A stretch of 64,000 bases of DNA from Geobacter sp. AOG2 (GCF_019972295.1 NZ_BLJA01000001.1:2546158-2610157), one strand, 5' to 3'; counted from the first letter of the stretch, positions 6,376 through 15,136 are shown. A program made the numbers and translations. The notes: a model not told the origin generated them from the letters alone.

Positions 6376-6759
6376 CTATTTCATGTTCTGCATATCCTTC
6401 ATATCCTTCATGGTGTCTTCCTTGAGATCCTTGGCACCCTTGGTCACGGTATCCTTCTTTTTCTTCGCGGCGTCCATCTTGCCTTCGGCCTTCTGTTTCT
6501 TGGCCTTGGCGGCGTCGGCCTTGGCCTTTGCCTTATCCTTCACGTCGGCCTCTTTCTTGGCAGCCTTGGCCTTCATGTCGGCTTCCTTTTTCGCGGCCTT
6601 GTCTTTCACATCGGCCTTCTTCTTCGCGGCCTTGTCGACGGTGGCGGCGGATTTGTTCAGCAGGTCGTCGGTCTTCTGCATGGGATCGGCGGCCAGGACA
6701 CCGGCGGCGAATGCGAGATTGGCAATAAGTGCGGCGCAGAGCGCAGTTCTTCTTTTCAT
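6376..6759 (-). CDS. Exported Lys/Ala-rich coiled-coil protein
   Basis: A signal peptide (MKRRTALCAALIANLAFAAG, cleavage near residue 24) is followed by about 100 residues made almost only of K, A, D, M and E. They are arranged as loose repeats of the type KKADVKDKAAKKEADMKAKA, which predict a long charged helix. The gene has a strong AGGAGG eight bases before ATG 6759 and ends with DTMKDMKDMQNMK. Periplasmic or surface structural proteins with this composition are common, but no specific function can be assigned from sequence. It is monocistronic. Confidence 0.75.
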   Translation of the reverse strand: MKRRTALCAALIANLAFAAGVLAADPMQKTDDLLNKSAATVDKAAKKKADVKDKAAKKEADMKAKAAKKEADVKDKAKAKADAAKAKKQKAEGKMDAAKKKKDTVTKGAKDLKEDTMKDMKDMQNMK

Positions 6760-6916
6760 CGTATTTCCTCCTTTGGAATGGACTACATTATACTTTTATA
6801 ATCCCATATACCCCGTCGATCAACCCGAAAATCCCCACGCCGGGGCGCAGCATGCCGTGACGGCAATATTTCGTGTACAAATTCAATAAGTTGAGCGACA
6901 TCAGAAAATCGACTTC

Positions 6917-6946
6917 TGCCACAGAGACACGGAGACACAGAGAAAA
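6917..6946. repeat. CACAGAGACACGGAG-type repeat, single arm
   Basis: The unit CACAGAGACACGGAGACACA matches arms found at 15041-15136, 18828-18956, 22688-22710, 28466-28634 and 38154-38180. Only one arm is present here. Confidence 0.5.
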
Positions 6947-6993
6947 CCTTTATAAAACATGAACAGGAACCCAAGCCCGCCTGCCCGCCCCGC

Positions 6994-7326
6994 CTACATT
7001 CCGTTAAGCAGTTTGTAATACCCGCTCAGGCTTTTGAGGGATTCCAGGGTCGCCTGGTACAGGTACCAACTGAGCACCAGCGTTACGATGGTGAGCACGA
7101 TCTTCCAGGCGCGCGACGTATTCGGGCGAAACCAGATTAGCGGCAGGGCGAACGGCCCCACGCTCAGGAGCGCCACGACGATAAAACCGGTGCGGAAGTA
7201 CCACCTGGTCCCGGCACCCTTGGAGAGCAGCCGGGCGGACGAGTCGAGAAACTCGCCGCAGTGCTTGCACTTGATCGCATCGTCTTGAATTTCTTCGGCA
7301 CAGAATGGGCACTTTTTCATTTTCAT
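6994..7326 (-). CDS. Zinc-ribbon membrane protein
   Basis: A short N-terminal zinc ribbon (Cys6, Cys9, Cys20, Cys23 in KCPFCAEEI and IKCKHCGEF) is joined to two membrane helices at about residues 43-66 and 73-92. The total length is 110 residues. This layout is common among uncharacterised bacterial zinc-ribbon proteins thought to sense or scaffold at the membrane. The ribosome site is weak (GAAAGAA), and ATG codons occur at residues 1 and 3, so the start is uncertain by two residues. No functional link with neighbours. Confidence 0.8.
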   Translation of the reverse strand: MKMKKCPFCAEEIQDDAIKCKHCGEFLDSSARLLSKGAGTRWYFRTGFIVVALLSVGPFALPLIWFRPNTSRAWKIVLTIVTLVLSWYLYQATLESLKSLSGYYKLLNGM

Positions 7327-7538
7327 TTCTTTCGATTATACGGTTTCCGGAACTTGACGGTGAAAACCACTGTAGGCCCCGGTTCGTCGTTTCTGGTAAT
7401 TCTTATCCTGATTAGCACTGGTCTTCCGCCGGGTAAAGAGCGTGCCGCCAAAAAGGTAACTCCTCCCCCGCTGGGGGAGGGGACCTGCATCAAATAGATG
7501 AGTTGGAGATCGGTTACGCTCAGAATCCCTATTGCCAC

Positions 7539-7559
7539 TAGTACCAACTTATGGTACTA
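7539..7559. promoter_or_regulatory. Probable HicB operator palindrome
   Basis: TAGTACC and GGTACTA are perfect inverted arms separated by seven bases, ending eight bases before the hicA start codon. HicB antitoxins repress their own operon through such palindromes; assignment here rests on position and symmetry. Confidence 0.5.
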
Positions 7560-7566
7560 ATTTATT

Positions 7567-7821
7567 GTGAAGCGAAAGCATACTAAAACCCTCGAATCGA
7601 TCTTTGCTCATCCGGTTCCGGCCAATATACAGTGGCCGGACATCGTAGCGCTTTTCCGGGAGCTGGGAGCCGAGATCACCGAACGGGAAGGCTCACGCAT
7701 CGGTGTGCGTCTCTTTGGCGACCGGCGGGTGTTTCACCGTCCGCATCCTTCGCCCGATACCGATAAAGGGGCCGTAACAGCCATTCGCAAATGGCTTGAA
7801 GAAAATGGGGTGACACCATGA
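7567..7821 (+). CDS. hicA: HicA-type mRNA interferase toxin
   Basis: The 84-residue protein has the HicA double-stranded-RNA-binding-like fold. WPDIVALFRELGAEITEREG is the first helix and strand, and RRVFHRPHP carries the conserved His of the active site. Family members cleave mRNA when freed from HicB. A GTG start at 7567 is used; there is no better in-frame ATG. The last four bases overlap the hicB start (ATGA), giving translational coupling. At 84 residues it is slightly long for HicA, with an N-terminal extension of about 15 residues. Confidence 0.85.
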   Translation: MKRKHTKTLESIFAHPVPANIQWPDIVALFRELGAEITEREGSRIGVRLFGDRRVFHRPHPSPDTDKGAVTAIRKWLEENGVTP

Positions 7822-8156
7822 ACACCATGGACATAAACGGTTATCAGGCAGTGATTTCATTTGATCCCGACATCAACATGTTCCGGGGCGAATTTGTCGG
7901 GCTCAACGGCGGCGCGGATTTCTACGCCACCACGGTAGACGATCTCCGCAAGGAGGGAGAAATCTCCTTGAATACGTTCCTGGAAATGTGCGCCGAAGAG
8001 GGTGTGGAGCCTCGCAAACATTTTTCCGGAAAGTTCAATCTGCGTGTGCCCCCGACGTTGCACGAACGTCTTGCCGCTCAAGCTGCCGCTCATGGTAAAA
8101 GCATTAATGCCTGGATAACCGAACTCCTGTCGAAAACTACCGCCCACGTTCATTAG
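7818..8156 (+). CDS. hicB: HicB-type antitoxin
   Basis: The product (112 residues) has the partial RNase-H-like HicB domain at the N-terminus (YQAVISFDPDINMFRGEFVG) and a ribbon-helix-helix DNA-binding tail (NLRVPPTLHERLAAQAAAHG, then SINAWITELL). It should neutralise HicA and, with it, repress the operon via the palindrome at 7539-7559. It overlaps hicA by four bases and is followed by a terminator at 8209-8242. Confidence 0.9.
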   Translation: MNTMDINGYQAVISFDPDINMFRGEFVGLNGGADFYATTVDDLRKEGEISLNTFLEMCAEEGVEPRKHFSGKFNLRVPPTLHERLAAQAAAHGKSINAWITELLSKTTAHVH

Positions 8157-8208
8157 GAAGGGTCAGTAGGGGCCCTCTCCATTTACATATTATGAAGAAT
8201 GGAGACGC

Positions 8209-8242
8209 GCCCCTTATATGGCTTCCAGAAGGGGCATTTTTT
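8209..8242 (+). terminator. Rho-independent terminator of hicAB
   Basis: GCCCCTT (8209-8215) pairs with AAGGGGC (8229-8235), followed by ATTTTTT. It lies 53 bases after the hicB stop codon. Confidence 0.7.
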
Positions 8243-8366
8243 CATGGTTTTTCTTTCGGGAGGTGGCTTTACGGATGGCCTACGAGTGAAGCAAAATAGG
8301 TCAATTCGTAGGTTACGTTGATTTGCATCTCCTTCTTGGAGTTACTGTCGATGCGATCCTATTGGG

Positions 8367-8660
8367 TCACAGAATGTTATTTATAATGTAGTAATTCAAA
8401 AAAGATCCTGGCAGCCATAAAACAGCGCCTAAAATCTCTATTTTTTTACTATAGGAGGGATCAGATAGCTCTTTAGCAATTTTTATTGGAACAATAGACA
8501 GAAAGAGGAACGCCACCAACCAAAAAAAACGGATTACCATTGTTCCTTGATTAACAGCAGTTGCAAACGTAGAACCGCTTATCTTGCAGACGACAGGAGC
8601 AGAGATAGCCGCCCCCCAAATTGGCGTAAATGCTAAAAAGACCATAAGTGCCTTTTTCAT
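8367..8660 (-). CDS. Hypothetical three-helix membrane protein
   Basis: The product (97 residues) has membrane segments at about residues 3-22, 43-61 and 74-93 and no recognised motif. ATG 8660 is chosen because AGGATC lies six bases upstream; an upstream in-frame start at 8711 would add 17 residues with no ribosome site. The gene is noticeably AT-rich compared with its neighbours, as is the intergenic sequence on both sides, suggesting a laterally acquired patch together with hicAB. Confidence 0.6.
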   Translation of the reverse strand: MKKALMVFLAFTPIWGAAISAPVVCKISGSTFATAVNQGTMVIRFFWLVAFLFLSIVPIKIAKELSDPSYSKKIEILGAVLWLPGSFLNYYIINNIL

Positions 8661-8819
8661 GTTTGATCCTTTGATCGCATAAAAGTGTAATCCGCAGAGT
8701 CCCGTCTCCATTATTCGTTTTATGAAGAATGAAGAAGCTATTATAAATAACTTAGCACCCCCCCATCTAAGGTTTGATATACAGGCTTTTACGAGAAGAG
8801 TCCAGCAAGTTTCAGCCCT

Positions 8820-9722
8820 CTACGCCCCTGCCCCGCCCACGGCCAAACACACCCCCAGCCGCGCAATAACCGCATCAGGCGTCTGCCCGAGATACCGCTG
8901 CACCAGCCCCCAGAACCCATCCGGCAGCGGCGCGCAGACCGTCAGCGGCCCTGCCTCCGGCCTGACCACGACCGTGCGGAACGAATGGAGGGCAAACCCG
9001 TCGTAATCGGGCAACTCTCCCGCGCCGTAGCGCTTGTCCCCCAGCACCGGGTGGCCGATCATCTCCAGGTGCCGCCTGATCTGGTGCATGCGTCCGCTGA
9101 TGGGGGTCACGGCCAACAGGGCGTTCCCCTCCCCGTGCAGCAGGATCGTGTAACGGGTCTCCGATTCCTTGTCGTCCAGGGGCTCGGCAATGACGCCGCT
9201 CTCGTCGGGAACTCCCTTCACCAGCGCCAGGTAGAGCTTGTCCAGGCCGGTCTCCTTGACCTGGCGGCCGTACATGCCCGCTGCCGAGGAACTCTTGGCC
9301 AGGATCACGGCCCCGGACGTTCCCCGGTCCAGGCGGTTCACCGGGTAGAGCTTGCAGGGGGTGCCGCGCCGGGCCATGTAGGCCGTCCCCTCGTCCACCA
9401 GATTGTCCTCCAGCTCCGCGGTGCGGTGCATGGGGAGGCCGGCCGGTTTGTTGACGATGGCCACCTGGTCGTCCTCGTAGAGCAGGTCCAGCGCAGGGCG
9501 GGTCTGGCTGAGCAGGGAGGTGGTGGCGGAGCTTTCCTTGAGGGTCACCCGGTCGTTCACGGCTAAAAGCGTGTCAGGCGTTGCGGTGGCGGCGTTGAGT
9601 TTGGCCGCGCCGTTCTTGATCAGCTTGCGGCAATAGCCGGGGGAGGCGCCGGGCATAAGGGTGCGCAGAAAGCTTTCCAGCCTGCGGCAATGGTCGATGT
9701 GGGTGATATCGAAGGTGAGCAT
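8820..9722 (-). CDS. RluA-family pseudouridine synthase
   Basis: The 300-residue enzyme has an N-terminal S4-like RNA-binding domain (residues 15-60) and the RluA catalytic domain. The catalytic Asp is D132 in VNRLDRGTSG, preceded by IVNKPAGLPMHR and followed by KLYLALVKG and GRMHQIRRHL. These enzymes isomerise specific uridines in 23S rRNA or tRNA. The exact target site cannot be told from sequence. It is a single gene; the stop codon is followed on the minus strand by the AT-rich patch around 8720. Confidence 0.9.
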   Translation of the reverse strand: MLTFDITHIDHCRRLESFLRTLMPGASPGYCRKLIKNGAAKLNAATATPDTLLAVNDRVTLKESSATTSLLSQTRPALDLLYEDDQVAIVNKPAGLPMHRTAELEDNLVDEGTAYMARRGTPCKLYPVNRLDRGTSGAVILAKSSSAAGMYGRQVKETGLDKLYLALVKGVPDESGVIAEPLDDKESETRYTILLHGEGNALLAVTPISGRMHQIRRHLEMIGHPVLGDKRYGAGELPDYDGFALHSFRTVVVRPEAGPLTVCAPLPDGFWGLVQRYLGQTPDAVIARLGVCLAVGGAGA

Positions 9723-9741
9723 GGTGTGTGGGGTGTGTCTT

Positions 9742-9770
9742 CCTCCCCTCCTAATTTAGGAGGGGGAACG
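9742..9770. repeat. CCCCTCCTAA/TTAGGAGGGG inverted repeat
   Basis: A short palindrome CCCCTCCTAAT/TTAGGAGGGG also found near 24805-24826 and 45468-45491, with C-rich relatives at 7465-7484, 18882-18902 and 22716-22809. It may act as a weak terminator between the two minus-strand genes. Confidence 0.45.
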
Positions 9771-9787
9771 TTCCGGGCGGCGCGCCG

Positions 9788-9985
9788 CTACAGGGAAATC
9801 TTGCGGTCGCGCATCAGGTGGGTAAGGGAGCGGTCGTAGGTCTTCTCGCCCGCCGGGGTGAACATGCAGGCGGTCGCCTCGCTCTTGTCCCGGTGATAGG
9901 CCACGCACTGGCAGCAGTTGCCGCGCCGCGGACAGGCCGGGGTGTAGGTGCAGCGGCAGTCGTCGCCGGTTCTCGTACAGGTCAT
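9788..9985 (-). CDS. Small Cys-rich protein (DUF6485-like)
   Basis: The 65-residue product is Cys-rich at the front (CTRTGDDCRCTYTPACPRRG, then NCCQCVAYH and ACMFTP), with eight Cys that could bind a metal or Fe-S cluster. It resembles the small conserved DUF6485 proteins of anaerobes, whose role is not known. No signal peptide. The ATG at 9985 follows GGGGAGAAAC. It stands alone between two repeats. Confidence 0.75.
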   Translation of the reverse strand: MTCTRTGDDCRCTYTPACPRRGNCCQCVAYHRDKSEATACMFTPAGEKTYDRSLTHLMRDRKISL

Positions 9986-10003
9986 AAATGTTTCTCCCCG
10001 GAA

Positions 10004-10110
10004 CGCGCCTTTTCCGCAATCCCGGCGTTGACCTTCAGGATGCTTTCGTGCGACGTAGCGCTGCTACGCCTCCTCGGCATCCCTCGGTCGCCTTGGCCTT
10101 GTGAAAAAAT
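10004..10110. repeat. hisG-flanking inverted repeat, left copy
   Basis: About 105 bases starting GCGCCTTTTCCGCAATCCCG match the reverse complement of 11041-11148 at roughly 90%. The core GACGTAGCGCTGCTACGCCT is shared with module B of the MITE-like elements. Confidence 0.7.
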
Positions 10111-10120
10111 TGCGTTCCTC

Positions 10121-10996
10121 TTAGATGATTTTATTCAACGGATACTCGATAATTCCCTCCGCGCCGAGTTTTAAAAGCTCCGGCACCACCCGCCGCACAT
10201 CCTTCTCGGACATGATGCTCTCCACCGAGAGCCAGTCGGAGTTGTACAGGTGCGACACGGTGGGGTTTTTCAGGCTGGGCAGGACCTTGGTGATGGCCTC
10301 GATCCGGTCGGCCGGGGCGTTCATCTTGAGGCCCACCATCCCCTCGGCGGCCAGGGAGGATTTCAGCAGGGTGGCGATCTGCTCGATCTTTTCCCGCTTC
10401 CAGGGATCGGCCCAGGCGGCCTTGTTGACGATCATGACCGGCACGGACTCCATGAGGTCGCAAACGATGCGCAGGCCGTTGGCCTTGATGGTGGAGCCGG
10501 TCTCGGTCACCTCCACGATGGCGTCGCACAGGCCGTCAACCACCTTGGCCTCGGTGGCGCCCCAGGAAAACTCCACGCTCACCGGGATATTGCGTTCGGC
10601 GAAGTAGCGCTTGGTGAAGCCGACCAGCTCGGTGGAAATGGTGGCGCCGTGCAGGTCTTCCGGTCCCTGGACCTTGGAGTCGCCGGCCACCACCAGCACC
10701 CAGCGGGCCGGGCGGCGCGACACCTTGGAGTAGACCATCTCGCAGACCTCCACCACGTCCGCCTCGTTCTCCCGCACCCAGTCGCGCCCGGCGATCCCGG
10801 CGTCGATGGTGCCCCGCTCCACGTACTTGCCCATCTCCTGGGGACGGATCAGCTTGCAGTTCATCTCGCTATCGTCAACGCCGGGGAAGTAGCTGCGGGA
10901 GGAGATGCTGATCTGCCAGCCGGCTTTTTTGAACAGCTCGACGGTGGCGTTTTCGAGACTCCCCTTGGGAATCCCGAAGTTCAGTACATTACTCAT
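10121..10996 (-). CDS. hisG: ATP phosphoribosyltransferase, long form
   Basis: HisG catalyses the first step of histidine synthesis: ATP plus PRPP gives phosphoribosyl-ATP. The 291-residue length and the C-terminal ferredoxin-like regulatory domain (about residues 215-291, [20 protein letters not shown]) mark the HisZ-independent long form, which binds histidine directly. Visible motifs are [12 protein letters not shown] at residues 7-18, [10 protein letters not shown] and [20 protein letters not shown] (the PRPP loop). It lies between two inverted repeats and is separated from hisI by 152 bases, so the his genes here are not a classic operon. Confidence 0.95.
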   Translation of the reverse strand: MSNVLNFGIPKGSLENATVELFKKAGWQISISSRSYFPGVDDSEMNCKLIRPQEMGKYVERGTIDAGIAGRDWVRENEADVVEVCEMVYSKVSRRPARWVLVVAGDSKVQGPEDLHGATISTELVGFTKRYFAERNIPVSVEFSWGATEAKVVDGLCDAIVEVTETGSTIKANGLRIVCDLMESVPVMIVNKAAWADPWKREKIEQIATLLKSSLAAEGMVGLKMNAPADRIEAITKVLPSLKNPTVSHLYNSDWLSVESIMSEKDVRRVVPELLKLGAEGIIEYPLNKII

Positions 10997-11040
10997 AACA
11001 ACCTCGCATGATGTCGATTTTGATTTTCCTGGTGGATGCG

Positions 11041-11148
11041 ATTTTTGCGCAAGGCCAAGGCGACCGAGGGCTGCCGGGGAGGCGTAGCAGCGCTACGTCG
11101 CACGACAGCATCCCGAAGGTCAACGCCGGGATTGCGGAAAAGGCGCAT
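11041..11148. repeat. hisG-flanking inverted repeat, right copy
   Basis: Reverse-complement partner of 10004-10110. The outer edge touches the stop codon of hisI (11149-11151), and the inner edge lies 45 bases upstream of the hisG start codon, so any hisG promoter must lie within or beside it. Confidence 0.7.
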
Positions 11149-11529
11149 TCATCCCTTTTTATAGACCTCGTCCGGGTTAAAGAGCGGGTTGCTATGCTCC
11201 ACCCATTCGCCATTCTCCCACTTAACGTAAAAGCAACTGCGATTACCCGTATGACAAGCCGCCGGGCCGTTCTGCTTCACCTTGATCACCACGGTGTCGG
11301 CGTCGCAGTCGGTCAGGACCTCTACCACCTCCTGGGTGTTGCCCGACTCCTCGCCCTTCATCCAGTACTTGTTGCGGGTCCGGCTGAAGAACCAGGTCTT
11401 GCCGCTCTCCAGGGTCAGGTCGAGGGTCTTTTTGTCCATAAAGGCCACCATCAGCACCTCGCCCGTGGCGTGGTCCTGGATAACGGCCGGGATCAGGCCG
11501 CCCATCTTGTCGAAATCGATCTGAATCAT
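11149..11529 (-). CDS. hisI: Phosphoribosyl-AMP cyclohydrolase
   Basis: The product (126 residues) catalyses the third step of histidine synthesis, opening the adenine ring of phosphoribosyl-AMP. Family motifs: VLMVAFMDKKTLDLTLESG, TWFFSRTRNKYWMKGEESGN, the metal-binding DCDADTV and the Cys pair of ACHTGNRSCFY. ATG 11529 is chosen, preceded by GGGGGGA; an upstream extension to 11595 would add residues outside the family. No HisE domain is fused, so phosphoribosyl-ATP pyrophosphatase must be encoded elsewhere. Confidence 0.94.
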   Translation of the reverse strand: MIQIDFDKMGGLIPAVIQDHATGEVLMVAFMDKKTLDLTLESGKTWFFSRTRNKYWMKGEESGNTQEVVEVLTDCDADTVVIKVKQNGPAACHTGNRSCFYVKWENGEWVEHSNPLFNPDEVYKKG

Positions 11530-11691
11530 GTGTCCCCCCACGAATAAGTTAAGGCAGAGACTATACGAAAATACCCTGCCAAATGCAATTGGCAAGAATT
11601 ATTAGCATGGAATAATTAAGTTATTTATTGTTGACGGCGGCACGCCGGAGACCTATTTTAACCGAATCCAAAATCGGACGGCGGGGGGTGC

Positions 11692-12678
11692 ATGCAGGAA
11701 ATCATTCTAGTCGTGGACGATGATAAAGCCATATTGAACTACACGGCCAAACTTTTGACCGAGGTGGGCGCCAATGTGCTGACCTGCAACTCCCCGGTCA
11801 AAGCCCTGTCGATCATCAGGGACGAGCCGGTCGCCATTGTGGTGTCGGACTACTACATGCCCGAGATGACCGGACTGGAACTTTTCCACCGCATGCGGGA
11901 GTTTTCCCACAGCATCGTCAAAATCCTCATGACCTCCAAGGCCGACCTCGACATGGCGGTGGGCGCCATCAACAGCGGCGAGGTTTTCCGCTTTCTCTCG
12001 AAGCCGTGGCAGGATGCCGAGATGATCGCCGCCGTGCGCGACGGCGTTCGGCGCTACCGGATGCTGCGGGCTTCCAGCGAGGATATGGAGTTCCTCCTCC
12101 ACGCCCTGGGGCAGACCATCGAGCTGAAAGACACCCTTACCAAGGGGCATTGCGACCGGGTGGCCACCTATGCGGAGATCATCGCCCGGAAACTGGGGCT
12201 CGACATGGAGGCAAAGCACGACATCAAGGTGGGAAGCTGGCTCCACGACTGCGGCAAGATCGGCGTTCCCGAGGCGATCCTGAATGCCGACCGGGGCCTG
12301 AACGACGAGGAGATGGAGGTCATCCGCAAGCACCCGCTCTGGGGGGCGACCGTGGCCGAGGCCGCCAACATGCCGGCCATGGTGGTGAATATCGTCCTGC
12401 ACCATCACGAATACTACAACGGCGGGGGCTACCCCCTGGGCCTCGCAGGGCAGGACATACCTTTGGAAGCCAGGATCGTGGCGGCGGCGGACGTCTACGA
12501 CGCCCTGCGTTCCTCGCGCCCCTACCGCCCCGGATTTTCCTATGATGAAACCCGGGGGATCATGCAATCCATGTCGGGCAAGCAACTGGACCCGGCCATA
12601 CTGGCGACGCTCTTCGACGGGTTGGAGGCGCACCGGGACAAAAGCGGCGACCACCCTTTACCCCCCAGGCTGAATTGA
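11692..12678 (+). CDS. Response regulator with HD-GYP phosphodiesterase domain
   Basis: Residues 1-120 form a receiver domain (VVDDDKA acidic pocket at 8-14, phospho-acceptor D53 in VVSDYYMPE, conserved K104). Residues 130-325 form an HD-GYP domain with H185-D186 (LHDCGKIG), HHHE (237-240) and GYP (246-248). Such proteins hydrolyse cyclic di-GMP (or cGAMP-type dinucleotides) when phosphorylated; no partner kinase is adjacent. The stretch YYNGGGYP replaces the more usual WDGSGYP but keeps the GYP triad. ATG 11692 is preceded by GGGGGGTG. Confidence 0.92.
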   Translation: MQEIILVVDDDKAILNYTAKLLTEVGANVLTCNSPVKALSIIRDEPVAIVVSDYYMPEMTGLELFHRMREFSHSIVKILMTSKADLDMAVGAINSGEVFRFLSKPWQDAEMIAAVRDGVRRYRMLRASSEDMEFLLHALGQTIELKDTLTKGHCDRVATYAEIIARKLGLDMEAKHDIKVGSWLHDCGKIGVPEAILNADRGLNDEEMEVIRKHPLWGATVAEAANMPAMVVNIVLHHHEYYNGGGYPLGLAGQDIPLEARIVAAADVYDALRSSRPYRPGFSYDETRGIMQSMSGKQLDPAILATLFDGLEAHRDKSGDHPLPPRLN

Positions 12679-12684
12679 CGAAGA

Positions 12685-12833
12685 TATGGGATTTATGGGA
12701 TTTATGGGACCTATAGGACTTATAGGACTTATGGGACTCATAAGACTCATAAGTCCCATTAATCTCATAAGTCCCATTGATCCCATAAGTCCCATTGATC
12801 CCATAAGTCCCATTGATCTCATAAGTCCCAGGT
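12685..12833. repeat. Palindromic array of GGGACTTAT-type units
   Basis: About fifteen degenerate 9-10 bp units read GGGAYTTATG on the left half and CATAAGTCCC on the right half, so the array can fold as one long hairpin. It lies between convergent genes and could serve as a two-way terminator. Sister arrays occur at 30012-30060, 31470-31528, 42351-42519, 46586-46691 and 49238-49323. Confidence 0.8.
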
Positions 12834-12860
12834 TCCCCCTCACCAATCACTCCGCCGCAG

Positions 12861-14996
12861 CTATTTAAACCCGTACAACTTCCGGTAGGTGGCCGCCGTG
12901 GCGTAGACCTTCTTTACGTATTCCCGCGTCTCCTGATAGGGGATGCTTTCGATGAACTCGTCCTTCTTCAATCCCTTGAAGTTCTTCCTCCACCGGTCCA
13001 CGGCGCCCGCACCGGCGTTGTAGGCGGCGATGGTATAGACCACATCCCCGTCGAACCGCTTGAGCAGGTCCCGGAGATGCCGGGTACCCAACATGAGGTT
13101 GCAATCGGGGGAAACCAGGCGCTGCGGGTCGAAAGGCCCCTTCTCCCGCGCCACCTGCCCGGCGGTGGCCGGCATGAGCTGCATCAGGCCGATGGCCCCG
13201 GCGCCGGATTTTACCGCCGGGGAAAAACAGCTCTCGGCGCGGACCAGGGCCAAGACCAACCCTTCCGAGAGGTCGTTGACGGCGGCCTGCTGACGGATGT
13301 GATCCCCATAGGCGACCGGATAGCCGGCCGCCCAGAGCGGCAGGCTCGCCGGTTCCCACTTTATCGGCCGGTTTTGCAGGAACAGGGAGATGGCGGAGCC
13401 ATAGTCCCCCATCTCCAGGTAGACGCGGGCCAAGCCAGAAAACGACACATTCCTGTCGCCGAGCTTTTTGCGGGCAACCGACATCTCGACCCGCGCATCC
13501 TCCGCCATCCCCAGGGAGGCAAGAAGTCGCGGCTTCTCGAAGCCGGACGGCAGGGGCAGCTCCGCCAGGGCATTACGCTGGCCCAGCGACGGGCGCTGAT
13601 CGGCAATGCCCGTCCGGTCCCGGTACCAGGTGGCGTAGAATCCGGCCGGGTACTCATCCAGAAGCTGACGGTAATAGGGTGCGGCATCGGCGGAAGGCAC
13701 GTTCTCCAGCGCCCGCGCCAGCCAGTACAACGCTTTTTCCCGCACGCCGTCGTCCTTCAGCTGCGCCTTGAACGCTTCGGCGGCATCGGCGTATTCGCCG
13801 GCCAGATAGCGGCACCAGGCGGCCTCCCAGGTGGAGCGGGGCACGAATTTCGAATCGGGGAAGCTCTTGAAAACCTGCTCGTACAGGCGCGACGCCTCGG
13901 CAAAACGCCCCATGTTCTTACGCAGGCCGGACGCTTCCATCAGGGCGTCGTCGGCGAACTCCTGCTTCTTCCCTTCACCGGCCATCTCCATGTAGAGGGC
14001 AAAGGCCTGATCAACCTGCCCCTGGCGCTCCAGCGACTTGGCCCGCCAGAAGCGCGCCTCGGAGCGCACGCCCTCCACGGGGCTGGCGGTTGCCCGCAGG
14101 AAGTACGTCTCGGCCAGCTTGAAGTTCCGCAGGCGATACTGGGCCATGCCGGTGCGGAAATCCACCCGGCCGGCGAAACCGGCCGGCTGGCCGTCGACAG
14201 GGATCGTCGCCATCATCTTCAGGGCCGCGCTGAACTCGTTCCGGGCATACAGGCCGGAGGCCCGCCGGAAAAGCTCTTCGGCCGTAAACGGGGCGGTTGC
14301 GACGCCGCCCTTTTCCAGGTCGGCCAGCCGCTCCCGGGCTTGTTTCGCCTGGGTCGAGGTCGGATTGTTCAGCCAGATGCTGCGATAGACCAGGGCCGCG
14401 CCGGCCTTGTCGCCGTTCTCCTCCCGGCTGCGGGCCGACTGGAACAGGGCATCCACCGAATCGCCGCCGGACGCGTACCGCTCCACAAAGGCCTGGTACG
14501 CCTTGAGCGCCCCGCGGTAATCTCCGGCCCCGAACAGGCTGTCAGCGGCCAGTTTGTCGGCGCGGCGGAGCAGCAGGGAGGAAGGATAGGCCTTGCCAAT
14601 GGCCGCGGCCTTGGCGGCGGCCTCGGCATACCGCTTCAGCTTCAGGAGCGACTCGGCCTGGTACAGGGCCGCATAGTCCGCGACCAACGGCAGTTTCTGT
14701 TCCGCCTCCATCAACAGGGGCAGGGCCTCGTCCGCCTTTCCCAGGCGCAAGGCCGCCATACCGAGCAGAAAGCTGCGCTTGGGCGATGCGGCGCTTTTCT
14801 TCGCCAGCATATAGGCGTCGCCGTAATCCTTATTCCGAAACTGTGCGGCGGCCAGGGGCACCAGATCGTCGGCGCGGGAGGGGACCGCGGCGGTAAAACA
14901 AAGGGAAACGCCGGTCAGGGCGATAAGAAGCGGTTTGTACGGTCGTTGCAACGTGAACCTGCCTTTCGTGAAAAAAGGCCGCGGACGAGTGCCCAT
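12861..14996 (-). CDS. Soluble lytic murein transglycosylase, Slt70 family
   Basis: This exported enzyme (about 711 residues) cleaves peptidoglycan between MurNAc and GlcNAc with formation of 1,6-anhydro ends. After a signal peptide (PLLIALTGVSLCFTAAVPSRA) come about 500 residues of alpha-helical TPR-like repeats. The C-terminal SLT domain carries catalytic Glu in LVRAESCFSPAVKSGAGAIG, followed by LMQLMPATAGQ and AYNAGAGAVDRW. ATG 14996 gives a long N-region; a TTG at 14951 with GGCAGG upstream would place the signal peptide at the very N-terminus and is a real alternative. It overlaps no neighbour and ends at the palindromic array. Confidence 0.9.
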   Translation of the reverse strand: MGTRPRPFFTKGRFTLQRPYKPLLIALTGVSLCFTAAVPSRADDLVPLAAAQFRNKDYGDAYMLAKKSAASPKRSFLLGMAALRLGKADEALPLLMEAEQKLPLVADYAALYQAESLLKLKRYAEAAAKAAAIGKAYPSSLLLRRADKLAADSLFGAGDYRGALKAYQAFVERYASGGDSVDALFQSARSREENGDKAGAALVYRSIWLNNPTSTQAKQARERLADLEKGGVATAPFTAEELFRRASGLYARNEFSAALKMMATIPVDGQPAGFAGRVDFRTGMAQYRLRNFKLAETYFLRATASPVEGVRSEARFWRAKSLERQGQVDQAFALYMEMAGEGKKQEFADDALMEASGLRKNMGRFAEASRLYEQVFKSFPDSKFVPRSTWEAAWCRYLAGEYADAAEAFKAQLKDDGVREKALYWLARALENVPSADAAPYYRQLLDEYPAGFYATWYRDRTGIADQRPSLGQRNALAELPLPSGFEKPRLLASLGMAEDARVEMSVARKKLGDRNVSFSGLARVYLEMGDYGSAISLFLQNRPIKWEPASLPLWAAGYPVAYGDHIRQQAAVNDLSEGLVLALVRAESCFSPAVKSGAGAIGLMQLMPATAGQVAREKGPFDPQRLVSPDCNLMLGTRHLRDLLKRFDGDVVYTIAAYNAGAGAVDRWRKNFKGLKKDEFIESIPYQETREYVKKVYATAATYRKLYGFK

Positions 14997-15040
14997 GGCC
15001 CTGCGGTAATGATTCGTCAACCTGCGGTTCAACTGCCTTG

Positions 15041-15136
15041 TTTTCTCTGTACCTTTGTGAACTTTGCGAGAGCCGGCCTTTGTTTGCTTTGCCGGTTTTC
15101 TCCGTGTACCTCTGCGTCTCCGCGTCTCTGTGGCGG
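15041..15136. repeat. CACAGAG-type repeat upstream of the Slt gene
   Basis: Two degraded arms in the same orientation (TTTTCTCTGTACCTTTGTG and CTCCGCGTCTCTGTGGCGGA) flank a GC-rich centre. Confidence 0.45.

Noticed and set aside
7327-7566. Possible gene in the gap between the zinc-ribbon protein and hicA
   Set aside because: Open frames are short, overlap a C-rich palindrome at 7465-7484 and lack ribosome sites.
12685-12833. Possible CRISPR array (short repeats in series)
   Set aside because: Units are 9-10 bp, contiguous and palindromic, with no unique spacers and no cas genes nearby.
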